From assembly GCF_036997485.1 (NCBI RefSeq), contig NZ_JAWLPU010000002.1, positions 248,001 through 312,000 on the forward strand: a stretch of DNA of 64,000 nt, given 5' to 3'. This stretch comes from Brachyspira pilosicoli (GTDB taxonomy: Bacteria; Spirochaetota; Brachyspiria; Brachyspirales; Brachyspiraceae). A program made the position numbers and the translations under genes. Below are positions 54,308 through 63,532 of the stretch, one piece after another (position 1 is the stretch's first letter; every line of letters starts with the position of its first letter). The notes beneath the pieces were generated by a model. That model was not told the origin of the DNA. It saw only the letters and a program-made list of their open reading frames with translations, and ran no database searches.

Positions 54308-56290
54308 ATGGCTGTAAAAAAAACAACTGAAGAAAATAAAGAAAACTACAAAAAAATTGCAGAAAAATTGCAAACAAAATTAGATAAATCTGAAGCAAAG
54401 ATAGTAGAATTAAATGAGAAATATATAAAAGTAATAGATTTACAAAAAAAGAAATTAGAAGATAAATATAAAAAGCTTGAAGATAAATATAAAGAAAAAA
54501 TAAAACAGTTAGAAGAAAATATAAAAAAATACAAAACAGAAAATGTAAAAACAATTAATGCTGATATCATTAAGTTAAAAAAAAGATTAGAGCTATTAGA
54601 GAAGAATAATAAAAAATTAGAAGAAGAAAAGAAAAAGATAGAAGCACAAAATAAAGAATTAAATTTAAAAATAAAAGAAGCATTACAAGCTAATAAAGAT
54701 ACTGATAAAAAAGATAAAGAAACTTCAAAACTAATTAAAGATTTAGAAAGCAAATTAAAAACTCTACAAGCAGAAAAAGAGAAAATAGAAAGTCAAAACA
54801 AAGAATTAAACTCAAAAATAAAAGAAGCATTACAAGCTAATAAAGATACAGACAAGAAAGACAAAGAAACTTCAAAATTAATTAAAGACTTAGAAAGCAA
54901 ATTAAAAACTCTACAAGCAGAAAAAGAAAAAATAGAAAGTCAAAACAAAGAATTAAACTCAAAAATAAAAGAAGCATTACAAGCTAATAAAGATACAGAC
55001 AAAAAAGACAAAGAAACTTCAAAACTAATAAAAGACTTAGAAAATAAATTAAAAGAATCTGAAAATCAAAAAAACAAAATTGAAGCTAATAATATTAAAT
55101 TAAGCGAACAAATAGAAGCATTAAAAGAAGAAAGTAAAGGCTCTAAAGGCAATGTAAAAGAAATAAATGATTTAAAAAAGAGATTAGAACAATCAGAAAA
55201 TTTAAGAAAAGAAGTTACTGAGAAATTAAAAAATGCAATACAGCAATTAAAAGAAAATAAAAAAAATGCTAATAAACTTTCAAAAGAAGATAAAGAAAAA
55301 TTTAGAGAAAATTTAAAAATATTAAAAAGAATAAAAAAAGAAAGAGAGTTATTAGATAAAAAAAGAGAACATCTAAAAAAAGAAGAAGAAAAATTAAGAC
55401 TAATAAGAAGCAATATACAAAGTTCAGCAAAAGACATAGCATCAACTATAAAAAACAGTCAAGTTAATTATTATAATAATCCTAATATGCCAGAAAACCC
55501 ATTAGACCCTAATGGTACAACTGACACCTTGAACATGCAAGGAGATAAAGCCTTTGATATAGACCCCGCAACAGAAGAAGGAATAAAAAAAATGGCTGGC
55601 ATAATGTGTGCTGCTATGGACGATTATAGAGAACAAAAAGAAAAAGAAAACAAAAAAGAAACTCTAACAGAAGGTGAAGATAGATTAAATAAAGCATCAG
55701 AACAATTAGAAGATTTAGTAGAAAGCAGATTAGAAGACACGTATCAAAATGATAATGCTCAAAAACGTCCATTTACAATAATAGACAAAATTGAAAACAG
55801 CAGAGTTGAAATAAATGAAGGTTACAATCCTCAGACTTCAGGTCAAACAATAGTTACAAACAATGAAGATGGAAGTAAGCAAACTATAACAACATCATCT
55901 CCAAATCAGCAAGTTCCTAATATTACAGTAAAAGTAGAAGCCCCAAAAGAAACAAGTAAATTATCAAAACCAGAAACTCAACTAAGACCTGCAAGTGAAA
56001 CTCCTACTATGAGAATGAAGCTTCTTGATGATACTGATGATTATGAAAAGAAACTCGTTATCACTTATGGATTTGATAATATGCCTGAAAATATGTATTA
56101 TTCAAAATACAAAAAAATATTAAGAAACGCTGCAAGAATAAGTTTGCTCGGTAATTTACAAGAAGGTCTTGATATGTTCAAGCTAATAAGAGATCAAAAT
56201 ATACCAGATGAATACAAACAAATGATAGATAAAAACATACAAGACATAACTTATTATCTTAGAGGTTTGCATAGAGTTAGATTGGAATAG
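54308..56290 (+). CDS. Coiled-coil protein with tandem internal repeats
   Basis: The 660-residue protein lacks a signal peptide. Residues 10-370 are an almost unbroken Lys/Glu-rich coiled coil. Within it (about 116-247) lie nearly three copies of a 49-residue unit beginning KELNSKIKEALQANKD. A low-complexity middle (NPQTSGQTIVTNN) leads to a C-terminal helical domain (LDDTDDYEKKLVITYGFDNMPENMYYSKYKK to YYLRGLHRVRLE). A structural role, for example cytoskeletal or scaffold, is possible but not shown. It heads a run of seven genes through proC. Confidence 0.75.
   Translation: MAVKKTTEENKENYKKIAEKLQTKLDKSEAKIVELNEKYIKVIDLQKKKLEDKYKKLEDKYKEKIKQLEENIKKYKTENVKTINADIIKLKKRLELLEKNNKKLEEEKKKIEAQNKELNLKIKEALQANKDTDKKDKETSKLIKDLESKLKTLQAEKEKIESQNKELNSKIKEALQANKDTDKKDKETSKLIKDLESKLKTLQAEKEKIESQNKELNSKIKEALQANKDTDKKDKETSKLIKDLENKLKESENQKNKIEANNIKLSEQIEALKEESKGSKGNVKEINDLKKRLEQSENLRKEVTEKLKNAIQQLKENKKNANKLSKEDKEKFRENLKILKRIKKERELLDKKREHLKKEEEKLRLIRSNIQSSAKDIASTIKNSQVNYYNNPNMPENPLDPNGTTDTLNMQGDKAFDIDPATEEGIKKMAGIMCAAMDDYREQKEKENKKETLTEGEDRLNKASEQLEDLVESRLEDTYQNDNAQKRPFTIIDKIENSRVEINEGYNPQTSGQTIVTNNEDGSKQTITTSSPNQQVPNITVKVEAPKETSKLSKPETQLRPASETPTMRMKLLDDTDDYEKKLVITYGFDNMPENMYYSKYKKILRNAARISLLGNLQEGLDMFKLIRDQNIPDEYKQMIDKNIQDITYYLRGLHRVRLE
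54653..55048 (+). repeat. In-frame 147-bp tandem repeat, nearly three copies
   Basis: The marker AAAGAATTAAA begins at 54653, 54800 and 54947, exactly 147 bp apart. Copies 2 and 3 are almost identical at the DNA level; copy 1 is slightly diverged; copy 3 fades after KDLEN. Because 147 is a multiple of 3, gain or loss of copies would only lengthen or shorten the coiled coil. Confidence 0.92.
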
Positions 56291-56299
56291 AAGTTTTTT

Positions 56300-59023
56300 A
56301 TGTTTAAATATTTATTTTTTATTTTTTCTATTATTATAAACATAATCTCTTGTTCATCAAAGAATGTTACAGTTGGCGAGATAAATGCAGTTTATAATAA
56401 AAAAGAAGATTCATATACTATATCTTTTCCTGAATATAATAAAATATATCCTAAATACATAGAATTAGAAATGAACAAAAAAATAAAAAATGGGATTATG
56501 TTAAGTTATAATATAGAAACTGATAATATACCCACCCTATTAGATATATGTGTAGAAGAAGATAATATAAAAAAAAGTTATTCCATTGTAAACCCTATTG
56601 TTAATCAAACTATTAACATAGAATTATATGCCACCAATTTTTCTCCGCATTTATCTAACGAAAAAATAAAAAATATAGAAATAAGCTTAGAGAGTGTCGG
56701 CAACTATGATACAAAAGAAAAAGTTACAATTTCTTTAAATGAAAAAATAAATGAATATAATAATACAATAGCATTAGTTTTACCTGAAAGCGGTCATATA
56801 GCAAAAAGCAACCCGCCATTTTTTATGATTAACAAAAAGTTAAATTTACTTAAAGTGTATTTATCACAAGACTTGTCTTTTAATAATACATACGAATATA
56901 CAATTAGAAATAATAATTTTTTTGATATTACAAATAAATTAAACAATGGAAAATGGTACATTGCTTTAGATGAAAATGGAGATACTAATTTAAGAAAAAT
57001 ATATCACTTCTTTATAACAGATAAAACTAAAGATATTAATACTATAACAAATACAAAAGCAAATACTCAAAGACCTTTTATTTTTACAGACGCTGCAACT
57101 CTTAATTTATTAAATAATATATATAATTCTAAGAGAATTCCTCAATCAGCATTTTTAAGAAATTTTAATTATTTTAAGCTATATACTTCAAATAATGTAG
57201 GTAAATGGTATTTAGATAATATATCATACACCAATGAAAATAATAAAATATATTTTGCAAATCTCCCCTCACATATAATGCTTATGAGTTTAAGAGCCTA
57301 TTTAGAAAAAGAGAATACCGCATTTCAATATGATATAAAGCAAATAATAAAAGATATTGCACTTTTAAATGAAAACAATATAGAAAACTTTAATAATATA
57401 GAAGCATCATATATATTAGCCAATTCATTATTAATGCCTTTTGATATATTAAATAATGAATTATCATCTGAAGAAATAGTATTAATAAAACAAAAATTTG
57501 TAGATTATGGAAACATATTATATAAATACATAATTAATAATCCTTCATTATATAGAGATGCCAATAACATAAAATATATAACAACCTTAGGTTTAATATC
57601 ATTAAACATGCTAAATGAAAACTTATATCAAGAAGAAGTAAAAAATTGGTATTTATTTTCTCTTAAATATATAAACTCTATAATATTTAGTATGTTTGAA
57701 GATGACGGCAGTTTAAAAGCTTCTTTGGATAACTCATTTGAAATTATTTTAAATATTTTAATATATGCTAATGCTTTAAAAAATGCTGGAGTTGTTAATG
57801 TATTTGAATATGAATCATTTAGAAATATAGGTAAATATTTATCTATTATAGGCTACCCATCAGGATATACCTTCCCTATTGGATATACATTAATAGATAA
57901 TAGAAGTAAAATGCGTTTTGATAATGGTGCAAGAAGTGCAATTATGGAGCTTTTAAGTAAAACTTATAATAGTGCTCTTTACAAAAACTATTCTGTGTTT
58001 GGACAAAGTGAAGCTATTGATATAAAGTATTTACCCTATATGCTTTTATGGAATAATCATTCTATAAAAGATGATGCTGTTAGTGTTTTAAATAATGAAT
58101 ATCAAAGTAGCTATTTTAAAAATATAGAAACTGCAATATACAATAAAGATATAAAATCATTGAACAGTCAATATTTAGGAGTATATGCTAAAGGGTATAA
58201 TGCATATAAATCCTACGGGCTTAATCATAATGACAGAATGAGCTTTGTTTATTATAATTATGGAGACAGTATTATAGATGAGCTTGGGTATTTTTATAAT
58301 AATGATAATAAAGAAATATTTAAATATGCGGACTTTCATAATACAATAACAATATCTGATACCACCAATGAATATAGAATAGAAGAAAAACCATCAAGTT
58401 TTTCAAAAATAATAAGCATCACTAATAATAACAAACTTTTCTTTACTAAAGCTAAAGCAAATAATGTCTATACTTATAAAACAACACTCAGAAATTTTGA
58501 AAGAACATTTTATTATTTAAAACCAAATATATTGATAATAAAAGAAGATATAGAAGCTTTACCCAATATAAATAATGAAAATTATATTAATGGATACAAA
58601 TATAAATGGAATATAAACAGCAAACTTCCTATTAGTAATAATAATGATGGCTTTATCATTGAAGGTAAATATTCTACAAGCTATATAAAATTATTATCAG
58701 AAGATAAATTAAATTATGAAGTATTAGAAACTAATATAGGAAATCAAAAATTATATACAGCCAAAGCTTCAACTATAAATAATACAAAAAGATTTAGCCC
58801 TTGGATAATGGTTATAACAATGCCAAAAAATAATGTTGATATAAAAGAACGCAGAAATATTATTAATACAAATATTATAATAAATAATTTTAGCTACACA
58901 AATTTATCATTTAAAGCAGGAAATAAAGATTATAATATAATTTATAAATATTTATCTACAAATAATAATGAAAAAATAGTATATACAGAAAATAGAGAAA
59001 ATGTTATAATAAGTTCGTATTGA
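56300..59023 (+). CDS. Large exported lipoprotein, possibly heparinase II/III-like
   Basis: The 907-residue protein has a signal peptide with lipobox NIIS-C (Cys18). A beta-rich N-terminal region is followed by a helical middle (about 260-560) like an alpha/alpha toroid. The C-terminal beta-rich part contains YADFHNTITISDTTNEYRIEE and AKASTINNTKRFSPWIMV. This order of Ig-like, toroid and beta-sandwich regions resembles polysaccharide lyases of the heparinase II/III or DUF4962 kind, but catalytic residues cannot be assigned. A neighbouring gene encodes a NagA domain, so amino-sugar polymer handling would fit. Confidence 0.5.
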   Translation: MFKYLFFIFSIIINIISCSSKNVTVGEINAVYNKKEDSYTISFPEYNKIYPKYIELEMNKKIKNGIMLSYNIETDNIPTLLDICVEEDNIKKSYSIVNPIVNQTINIELYATNFSPHLSNEKIKNIEISLESVGNYDTKEKVTISLNEKINEYNNTIALVLPESGHIAKSNPPFFMINKKLNLLKVYLSQDLSFNNTYEYTIRNNNFFDITNKLNNGKWYIALDENGDTNLRKIYHFFITDKTKDINTITNTKANTQRPFIFTDAATLNLLNNIYNSKRIPQSAFLRNFNYFKLYTSNNVGKWYLDNISYTNENNKIYFANLPSHIMLMSLRAYLEKENTAFQYDIKQIIKDIALLNENNIENFNNIEASYILANSLLMPFDILNNELSSEEIVLIKQKFVDYGNILYKYIINNPSLYRDANNIKYITTLGLISLNMLNENLYQEEVKNWYLFSLKYINSIIFSMFEDDGSLKASLDNSFEIILNILIYANALKNAGVVNVFEYESFRNIGKYLSIIGYPSGYTFPIGYTLIDNRSKMRFDNGARSAIMELLSKTYNSALYKNYSVFGQSEAIDIKYLPYMLLWNNHSIKDDAVSVLNNEYQSSYFKNIETAIYNKDIKSLNSQYLGVYAKGYNAYKSYGLNHNDRMSFVYYNYGDSIIDELGYFYNNDNKEIFKYADFHNTITISDTTNEYRIEEKPSSFSKIISITNNNKLFFTKAKANNVYTYKTTLRNFERTFYYLKPNILIIKEDIEALPNINNENYINGYKYKWNINSKLPISNNNDGFIIEGKYSTSYIKLLSEDKLNYEVLETNIGNQKLYTAKASTINNTKRFSPWIMVITMPKNNVDIKERRNIINTNIIINNFSYTNLSFKAGNKDYNIIYKYLSTNNNEKIVYTENRENVIISSY

Positions 59024-59053
59024 TTTTTAATTAAATTAAGGACTTATTTTTTT

Positions 59054-59815
59054 ATGAATATATATATAGCAGATTCCTATAAGGATTATACATATTTTAC
59101 AGCAAATCATATTCTACATTTTTTGGAAAAGAAACAAAAAACAAAAGAAAAACTCTATATTTCTGTTTCAAGCGAAAATGATACTAAAGATATTTATAAA
59201 GCAATAATAGAAAACGTAAAAAATTATAATATTAATTTTAAAAATATATTTATATTTCAGCAATCAGAATATGTTGGATTATCACAAGACGATAAAAACA
59301 GCAAAGCATATTTTTTAAAAGAAAATTTACTCTCAAAATTAGATATTCCTAAAAAGAATCAATTTCTTTTTGACGGCAGTAAAGATGAAAGTCAAATGGA
59401 AAAACAATTAAAAACAATAGAAAAAATAGGAAGATTTGATGTTATATGGTATTCTCTCACTCCAGATTCTACCTCGGCAGGAAATGAGAGAATGTCATCA
59501 TTATCATCATTATTTAGATTAAAAACATTAAGTGAACATTCCATAAAAGCCATAAAAAATAAATTTGAAAAAGAAGTTCCAACTATGGTATTTAGTATGG
59601 GAATGGGTATTATAGATATAGTTGATACTATTTTATTAACATCATCTGGTATAGAAAATTCTTGTTCTCTTAGAGATTGCTTGGAATGCGGTATAAGTAA
59701 CTCTTCACCTTTAAGCAAATTGCAAAAGCATGGCGATGTTACTGTAATAGCAGACTATGAATCATCTTTGAGATTATCTAGTCAAACCGTATCTATGAGA
59801 ATAAAACAAAATTAA
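59054..59815 (+). CDS. NagB-like protein with altered active site
   Basis: The 253-residue protein aligns along its length with glucosamine-6-phosphate deaminase. SEYVGL matches DEYVGL, SKLDIPKKNQFLFDG matches the HVDIPAENINLLNG region, and PDSTSAGNERMSSL lines up with NDGHIAFNEPASSL. Key residues of E. coli NagB differ: Asp72 is Ser71 and His143 is Thr140, and the phosphate loop PTGGTP has become SSENDT. Asp141 and Glu148 have equivalents (Asp138, Glu145). It is therefore probably not a deaminase and may be regulatory or structural. Confidence 0.65.
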   Translation: MNIYIADSYKDYTYFTANHILHFLEKKQKTKEKLYISVSSENDTKDIYKAIIENVKNYNINFKNIFIFQQSEYVGLSQDDKNSKAYFLKENLLSKLDIPKKNQFLFDGSKDESQMEKQLKTIEKIGRFDVIWYSLTPDSTSAGNERMSSLSSLFRLKTLSEHSIKAIKNKFEKEVPTMVFSMGMGIIDIVDTILLTSSGIENSCSLRDCLECGISNSSPLSKLQKHGDVTVIADYESSLRLSSQTVSMRIKQN

Positions 59816-59844
59816 ATATTATTTTAATAAGGAGACATATACAA

Positions 59845-61809
59845 ATGAGAATAATTATAACTAATGAAAGCGTTTATGAATGGGCAGCATATTATACTGT
59901 AAAATGTATATTAGATTATTCTGATAGAAAAAAGCCTTTTGTATTATCTTTTCCATTGAGGTATGTAGATAAATCTTATTATGAAAAATTATTATCTTTT
60001 TATAATGATAATATAGTATCGTTTAAAAATATACATATAGTCTCTTCTGGCGAATATATAGATTCTGATATATCTCAAAAATATTTGGAAGAAAATTTTC
60101 TTAAATATATAGATATACCTAAGGAAAATGTTCATCTATTTAATAGTAAAGTTACAGATAGAAAAAAAGAAGCTAAGAGAATGTCAAACATAATTAAAAA
60201 ACTTGGAAATATAACTTTACTTATAGATAATTTAGCAGAAGATGGAAGTTTTTTACTTAACACTCCAAGCTCATCATTAGAAGGAAGTGTGAGAGATAAA
60301 AAGATAAGTGAGATAATTAGAAGCTATGAGGCAAAAAAATTCAATATGCCTGTAGAGATGTTTCCAAGGGAAGGATTTACTCTTGGATTTGAAGAGGCTT
60401 TTAATGCAAGATATATACTTGTTATGGCTAATGGTTATGATGTATCTGATGCATTGTCTCATTGTGTTGAGGGAGCAATAAGCCAATTCTACCCTACTTC
60501 TGTTTTACAAGAACATAAAAAACTTATAATTGTAGCCGATGAAGAATCAAGCAGTGATTTAAAAGTAAAAACTTATAAATATGCTAAGAGTTTAGAGAGT
60601 AAAAGTCTTCACCCTAAAGAACTTATTAAAGGACTTTATAAATCTTATTATGCTCTTACAAACATTAGAATATTTGACGGAGAGAAGTTTATAGATGGGC
60701 ATTGTATAGTAATAGAAAATAATATTATTAAGAGTGTAGAGAAAGAAATAGATGTTGATGCTGTAATTACAAGAATAGATTTAGGAGGAAAAATAGTAGC
60801 TCCAGGATATATAGATTTGCAAGTTAATGGCATAGGAGGCTATGATATTAATGCTACTCCAACAGTTGAAACATTAAAAAATATGAATGAAGTTTGCCAA
60901 AGATATGGATGTACTTCTTATTTGCCTACAGTAATTACAAACGGCGATGAATATATGTTAAAGATTATAGATTTATTTAATAGAATAGAAGATTTGTCTG
61001 TTATAGGTGTACTTGGCATACATTTTGAAGGTCCTTATATATCTCATGAAAAACGAGGTATTCATAATGATAAGTTTATAAGAGAAACAGATATGAACAT
61101 GATAAAAAAAATTAATGCTTCGAAATGTGTTATGGTAACATTGGCGCCAGAAATGGTAGATGGTAAAGCAATTGAGGCATTTGCTAAGGCTGGTAAAGTA
61201 GTATCTGTAGGACATACTAATGGCACTTATAATGAAATAAAAGAAAAAATACCTTATGGAATAACTTTTGCTACGCACTTATTTAATGCTATGCGTCCTT
61301 GGGGTTCGAGAGAACCGGGAGCGGTGGGAGCTGTGCTTGAAACTAAGGATATGTATGCTGGTTTAATATGCGATGGGGTGCATTGTGATTTTGCTTCTGT
61401 AGAGCTTGCTTACAAATTAAAGACAGGGCATATTTGTATTGTAACTGATGCCATAGCTCCTGCTGCTGCTCCAGAGATAAAAGAATATATTTGGGCTGGT
61501 AAAAAGATACATAGAGACGGAAATAGGCTTATAGATGATAATGGTACTTTGGGAGGGGCTTCTATTACTATGAGTCAGTCTGTAAGAAATGTTGTTAATC
61601 AGGTGGGTGCTACAGTTGAAGAGGCTTTAAAGATGGCTTCACTTTATCCTGCTAAGGTTATGGGTATAGATGATAAATATGGAAGGATAAAAGAGGGGTA
61701 TATTGCTGATTTAGTTATATTAGATGAGAAGTTAGTTGTAAAAGGTGTTGTATTTAAGGGTAATTATAAAGAGTATCATTATGACTATGAATGGGAAAGT
61801 AATGCATAA
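59845..61809 (+). CDS. Fusion of degenerate NagB-like domain and N-acetylglucosamine-6-phosphate deacetylase (NagA)
   Basis: Residues 1-255 resemble NagB: FSFPLRYVD replaces the PTGGTP loop, SGEYID replaces DEYVGL, and LAEDGSFLLNTPSSSLEGSVR aligns to GNDGHIAFNEPASSL. Asp72, His143 and Glu148 become Gly69, Ser135 and Thr140. Residues 265-654 form an intact NagA: GKIVAPGYIDLQVNG, HFEGPYI, VGHTNGTY, THLFNAMRPWGSREPG, CDGVHCDFAS, IVTDAIAPA and GTLGGASITM. NagA removes acetate from GlcNAc-6-phosphate. A separately encoded NagB-like protein lies just upstream (gap 29 bp). Confidence 0.85.
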   Translation: MRIIITNESVYEWAAYYTVKCILDYSDRKKPFVLSFPLRYVDKSYYEKLLSFYNDNIVSFKNIHIVSSGEYIDSDISQKYLEENFLKYIDIPKENVHLFNSKVTDRKKEAKRMSNIIKKLGNITLLIDNLAEDGSFLLNTPSSSLEGSVRDKKISEIIRSYEAKKFNMPVEMFPREGFTLGFEEAFNARYILVMANGYDVSDALSHCVEGAISQFYPTSVLQEHKKLIIVADEESSSDLKVKTYKYAKSLESKSLHPKELIKGLYKSYYALTNIRIFDGEKFIDGHCIVIENNIIKSVEKEIDVDAVITRIDLGGKIVAPGYIDLQVNGIGGYDINATPTVETLKNMNEVCQRYGCTSYLPTVITNGDEYMLKIIDLFNRIEDLSVIGVLGIHFEGPYISHEKRGIHNDKFIRETDMNMIKKINASKCVMVTLAPEMVDGKAIEAFAKAGKVVSVGHTNGTYNEIKEKIPYGITFATHLFNAMRPWGSREPGAVGAVLETKDMYAGLICDGVHCDFASVELAYKLKTGHICIVTDAIAPAAAPEIKEYIWAGKKIHRDGNRLIDDNGTLGGASITMSQSVRNVVNQVGATVEEALKMASLYPAKVMGIDDKYGRIKEGYIADLVILDEKLVVKGVVFKGNYKEYHYDYEWESNA

Positions 61810-61825
61810 AGGAAAAATATAATAG

Positions 61826-62263
61826 ATGCAAGAGTATATATATAAAAGGCTCTCTGATATATTTTATAAACAGGATTTTTTAAATTTCATAGATTGCAAA
61901 TTAGAAGAGGCAAATGTTGGAAGAGTTGTAATATCTTTAGAAAACAAAAAAGAGTTCTCTCAGGCTTTAGGATTTATGCATGGGGGTATGGTTGCTTCAA
62001 TGCTTGACACTGCTTCTGGATTTGCTGCTTTAAGTGTTCTTGAAGATGGTAAGCATGTTGTAACATCTGATTTAAAAATTAATTATCTTCGCCCTGTTAT
62101 ATGTAAAAAAGTAAAATGTATTGGTGAAGTTTTGAAGGCAGGAAAAACTTTAATAGTTGTTGAGGCTAGTGTTTTAGATGATGAAAATAAAATATTAGCT
62201 AAAATGCTTGGCACTATGGTAGTAGTTCCAAATAGTTATAATAATAAAGGAGATATAAAATGA
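61826..62263 (+). CDS. PaaI-type hotdog-fold thioesterase
   Basis: The 145-residue protein has the hotdog thioesterase pattern FMHGGMVASMLDTASGFAAL, with the HGG motif and a catalytic-type Asp, followed by VVTSDLKINYLRPV and CIGEVLKAGKTLIVVEASVLDDENKILAKMLGTM. It should hydrolyse an acyl- or aryl-CoA; the substrate is unknown. It overlaps the proC start by 4 bp (ATGA). Confidence 0.88.
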   Translation: MQEYIYKRLSDIFYKQDFLNFIDCKLEEANVGRVVISLENKKEFSQALGFMHGGMVASMLDTASGFAALSVLEDGKHVVTSDLKINYLRPVICKKVKCIGEVLKAGKTLIVVEASVLDDENKILAKMLGTMVVVPNSYNNKGDIK

Positions 62264-63048
62264 TAGGCTTTATTGGTGCGGGTGCTATGGGATTAGCTCT
62301 AATAGAAGGTTTTATTAAAGCTGGTATTAATAAAAATAATATAATAGCAAGCGTAAAGACAAAAGAAAAAAAAGAACAAATAGAAAAAAATATTGAAATA
62401 AAAACATTCAATAATAATAAAAAAATAGCAGAAGAAGCAGATATTTTATTTATAGCTGTTAAGCCTTATATGGTTAAGGATATTGCTAAAGAGATAGAAA
62501 ATAATATAAAAAAAGATACTACAATAGTAAGTGTTGCAGCTTCAGTATCTGTTTCTGAATTAAAACAATTATTTAATACAGAAAACATTATTAGAATAAT
62601 GCCGAATACTCCTGTAAAAACTTGTAATGGTTTTATATCTATTGTGGAGTCTCAGAATAAAATACTTGAAGCGGCTATAGTTGAACTTTTAAGCAAAGTT
62701 TCGATGGTAAAAATAATAGCAGAAGATAAAATACATGCTTATAATGCCATGGCAGGATGCTCACCTGCTTTTATGTATATATTAATAGAGGCTATGAGCG
62801 ATGCTGGAGTGTTAATGGGAATAGACAGAAAAAGTGCTATAGAGATTGCAAGTCAGGTATTTAAAGGTGCTGGTTCTATGGTTTTAGAATCTAAGAAACA
62901 TCCTGCAGAATTAAAAGATAATGTTTGTACTCCTGCTGGTATCACTATAAAAGGAGTTGAGCTATTAGAACAAAAATCTGTAAGGAGTGGTATGATAGAA
63001 GCTTTAATAGCAACTTATCAGAAATCGATAGACAGTGAGAAGAAATAA
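62260..63048 (+). CDS. proC: Pyrroline-5-carboxylate reductase
   Basis: ProC makes L-proline from pyrroline-5-carboxylate with NAD(P)H. The 262-residue protein has the dinucleotide motif GFIGAGAMGLALIEG, LFIAVKPYMVKDI, IIRIMPNTPVKTCNG, AYNAMAGCSPAFMYILIEAMSDAGVLMGI and the C-terminal signature LKDNVCTPAGITIKGVELLE. Its length is typical. It ends the gene run beginning at 54308. Confidence 0.94.
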   Translation: MIGFIGAGAMGLALIEGFIKAGINKNNIIASVKTKEKKEQIEKNIEIKTFNNNKKIAEEADILFIAVKPYMVKDIAKEIENNIKKDTTIVSVAASVSVSELKQLFNTENIIRIMPNTPVKTCNGFISIVESQNKILEAAIVELLSKVSMVKIIAEDKIHAYNAMAGCSPAFMYILIEAMSDAGVLMGIDRKSAIEIASQVFKGAGSMVLESKKHPAELKDNVCTPAGITIKGVELLEQKSVRSGMIEALIATYQKSIDSEKK

Positions 63049-63112
63049 TTGATAAAAAATAATATTTACACTTTTTATGAAATATTGTTATATTTATTGT
63101 GTAAAAATCTAT

Positions 63113-63140
63113 TTGACTTTTTTTATTGTATAATTATAAT
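63113..63140 (+). promoter_or_regulatory. Promoter of the response regulator-galT unit
   Basis: TTGACT (63113-63118) and TATAAT (63135-63140) have a 16 bp spacer. AAGGAG precedes the ATG at 63170. Confidence 0.7.
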
Positions 63141-63169
63141 ATAAATTAAGATTATTAAGGAGCATTTAT

Positions 63170-63532
63170 ATGCCTAAGAAAACTATATTAGTGCTTGATG
63201 ATGAAAAAAGCATTAGAACACTTTTCGAAGAAGAGTTTAGAGATGAGGGATATAATGTAGTATCCACAGATAGCGGCGAAGAAGCCTTGGAAATGATTAA
63301 TAAAGATAATCCACATATAGATTTAATAACATTAGATATAAAAATGCCTAAAATGGACGGATTAGACTTCCTTGGAAAGGTGCGTGAAAATCATAGAGAA
63401 TTACCTATTATAATATGTACGGCTTATAATAATTATAGACATGAGTTTCAAGTATGGAATGCAGATGGATATATATTAAAATCTGGTAATCTCACAGAAA
63501 TTAAAGATAAAATAAAAAGGCTAATAGGATAA
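63170..63532 (+). CDS. Single-domain response regulator (CheY-like receiver)
   Basis: The 120-residue protein is a receiver domain only. It has Asp10 and Asp11 (VLDDEKSI), phospho-acceptor Asp56 (LDIKMPKMDG), Thr84 (ICTAYN) and Lys104 (YILKSG). No output domain or histidine kinase is adjacent. Its stop codon overlaps the galT start by one base (TAATG), tying it to sugar metabolism at the expression level. Its partner kinase and output are unknown. Confidence 0.9.
   Translation: MPKKTILVLDDEKSIRTLFEEEFRDEGYNVVSTDSGEEALEMINKDNPHIDLITLDIKMPKMDGLDFLGKVRENHRELPIIICTAYNNYRHEFQVWNADGYILKSGNLTEIKDKIKRLIG

Noticed and set aside
54346-55437. Long minus-strand open frames opposite the coiled-coil gene
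   Set aside because: They are Phe/Ser/Leu-rich mirrors of Lys/Glu codons, with no ribosome sites.
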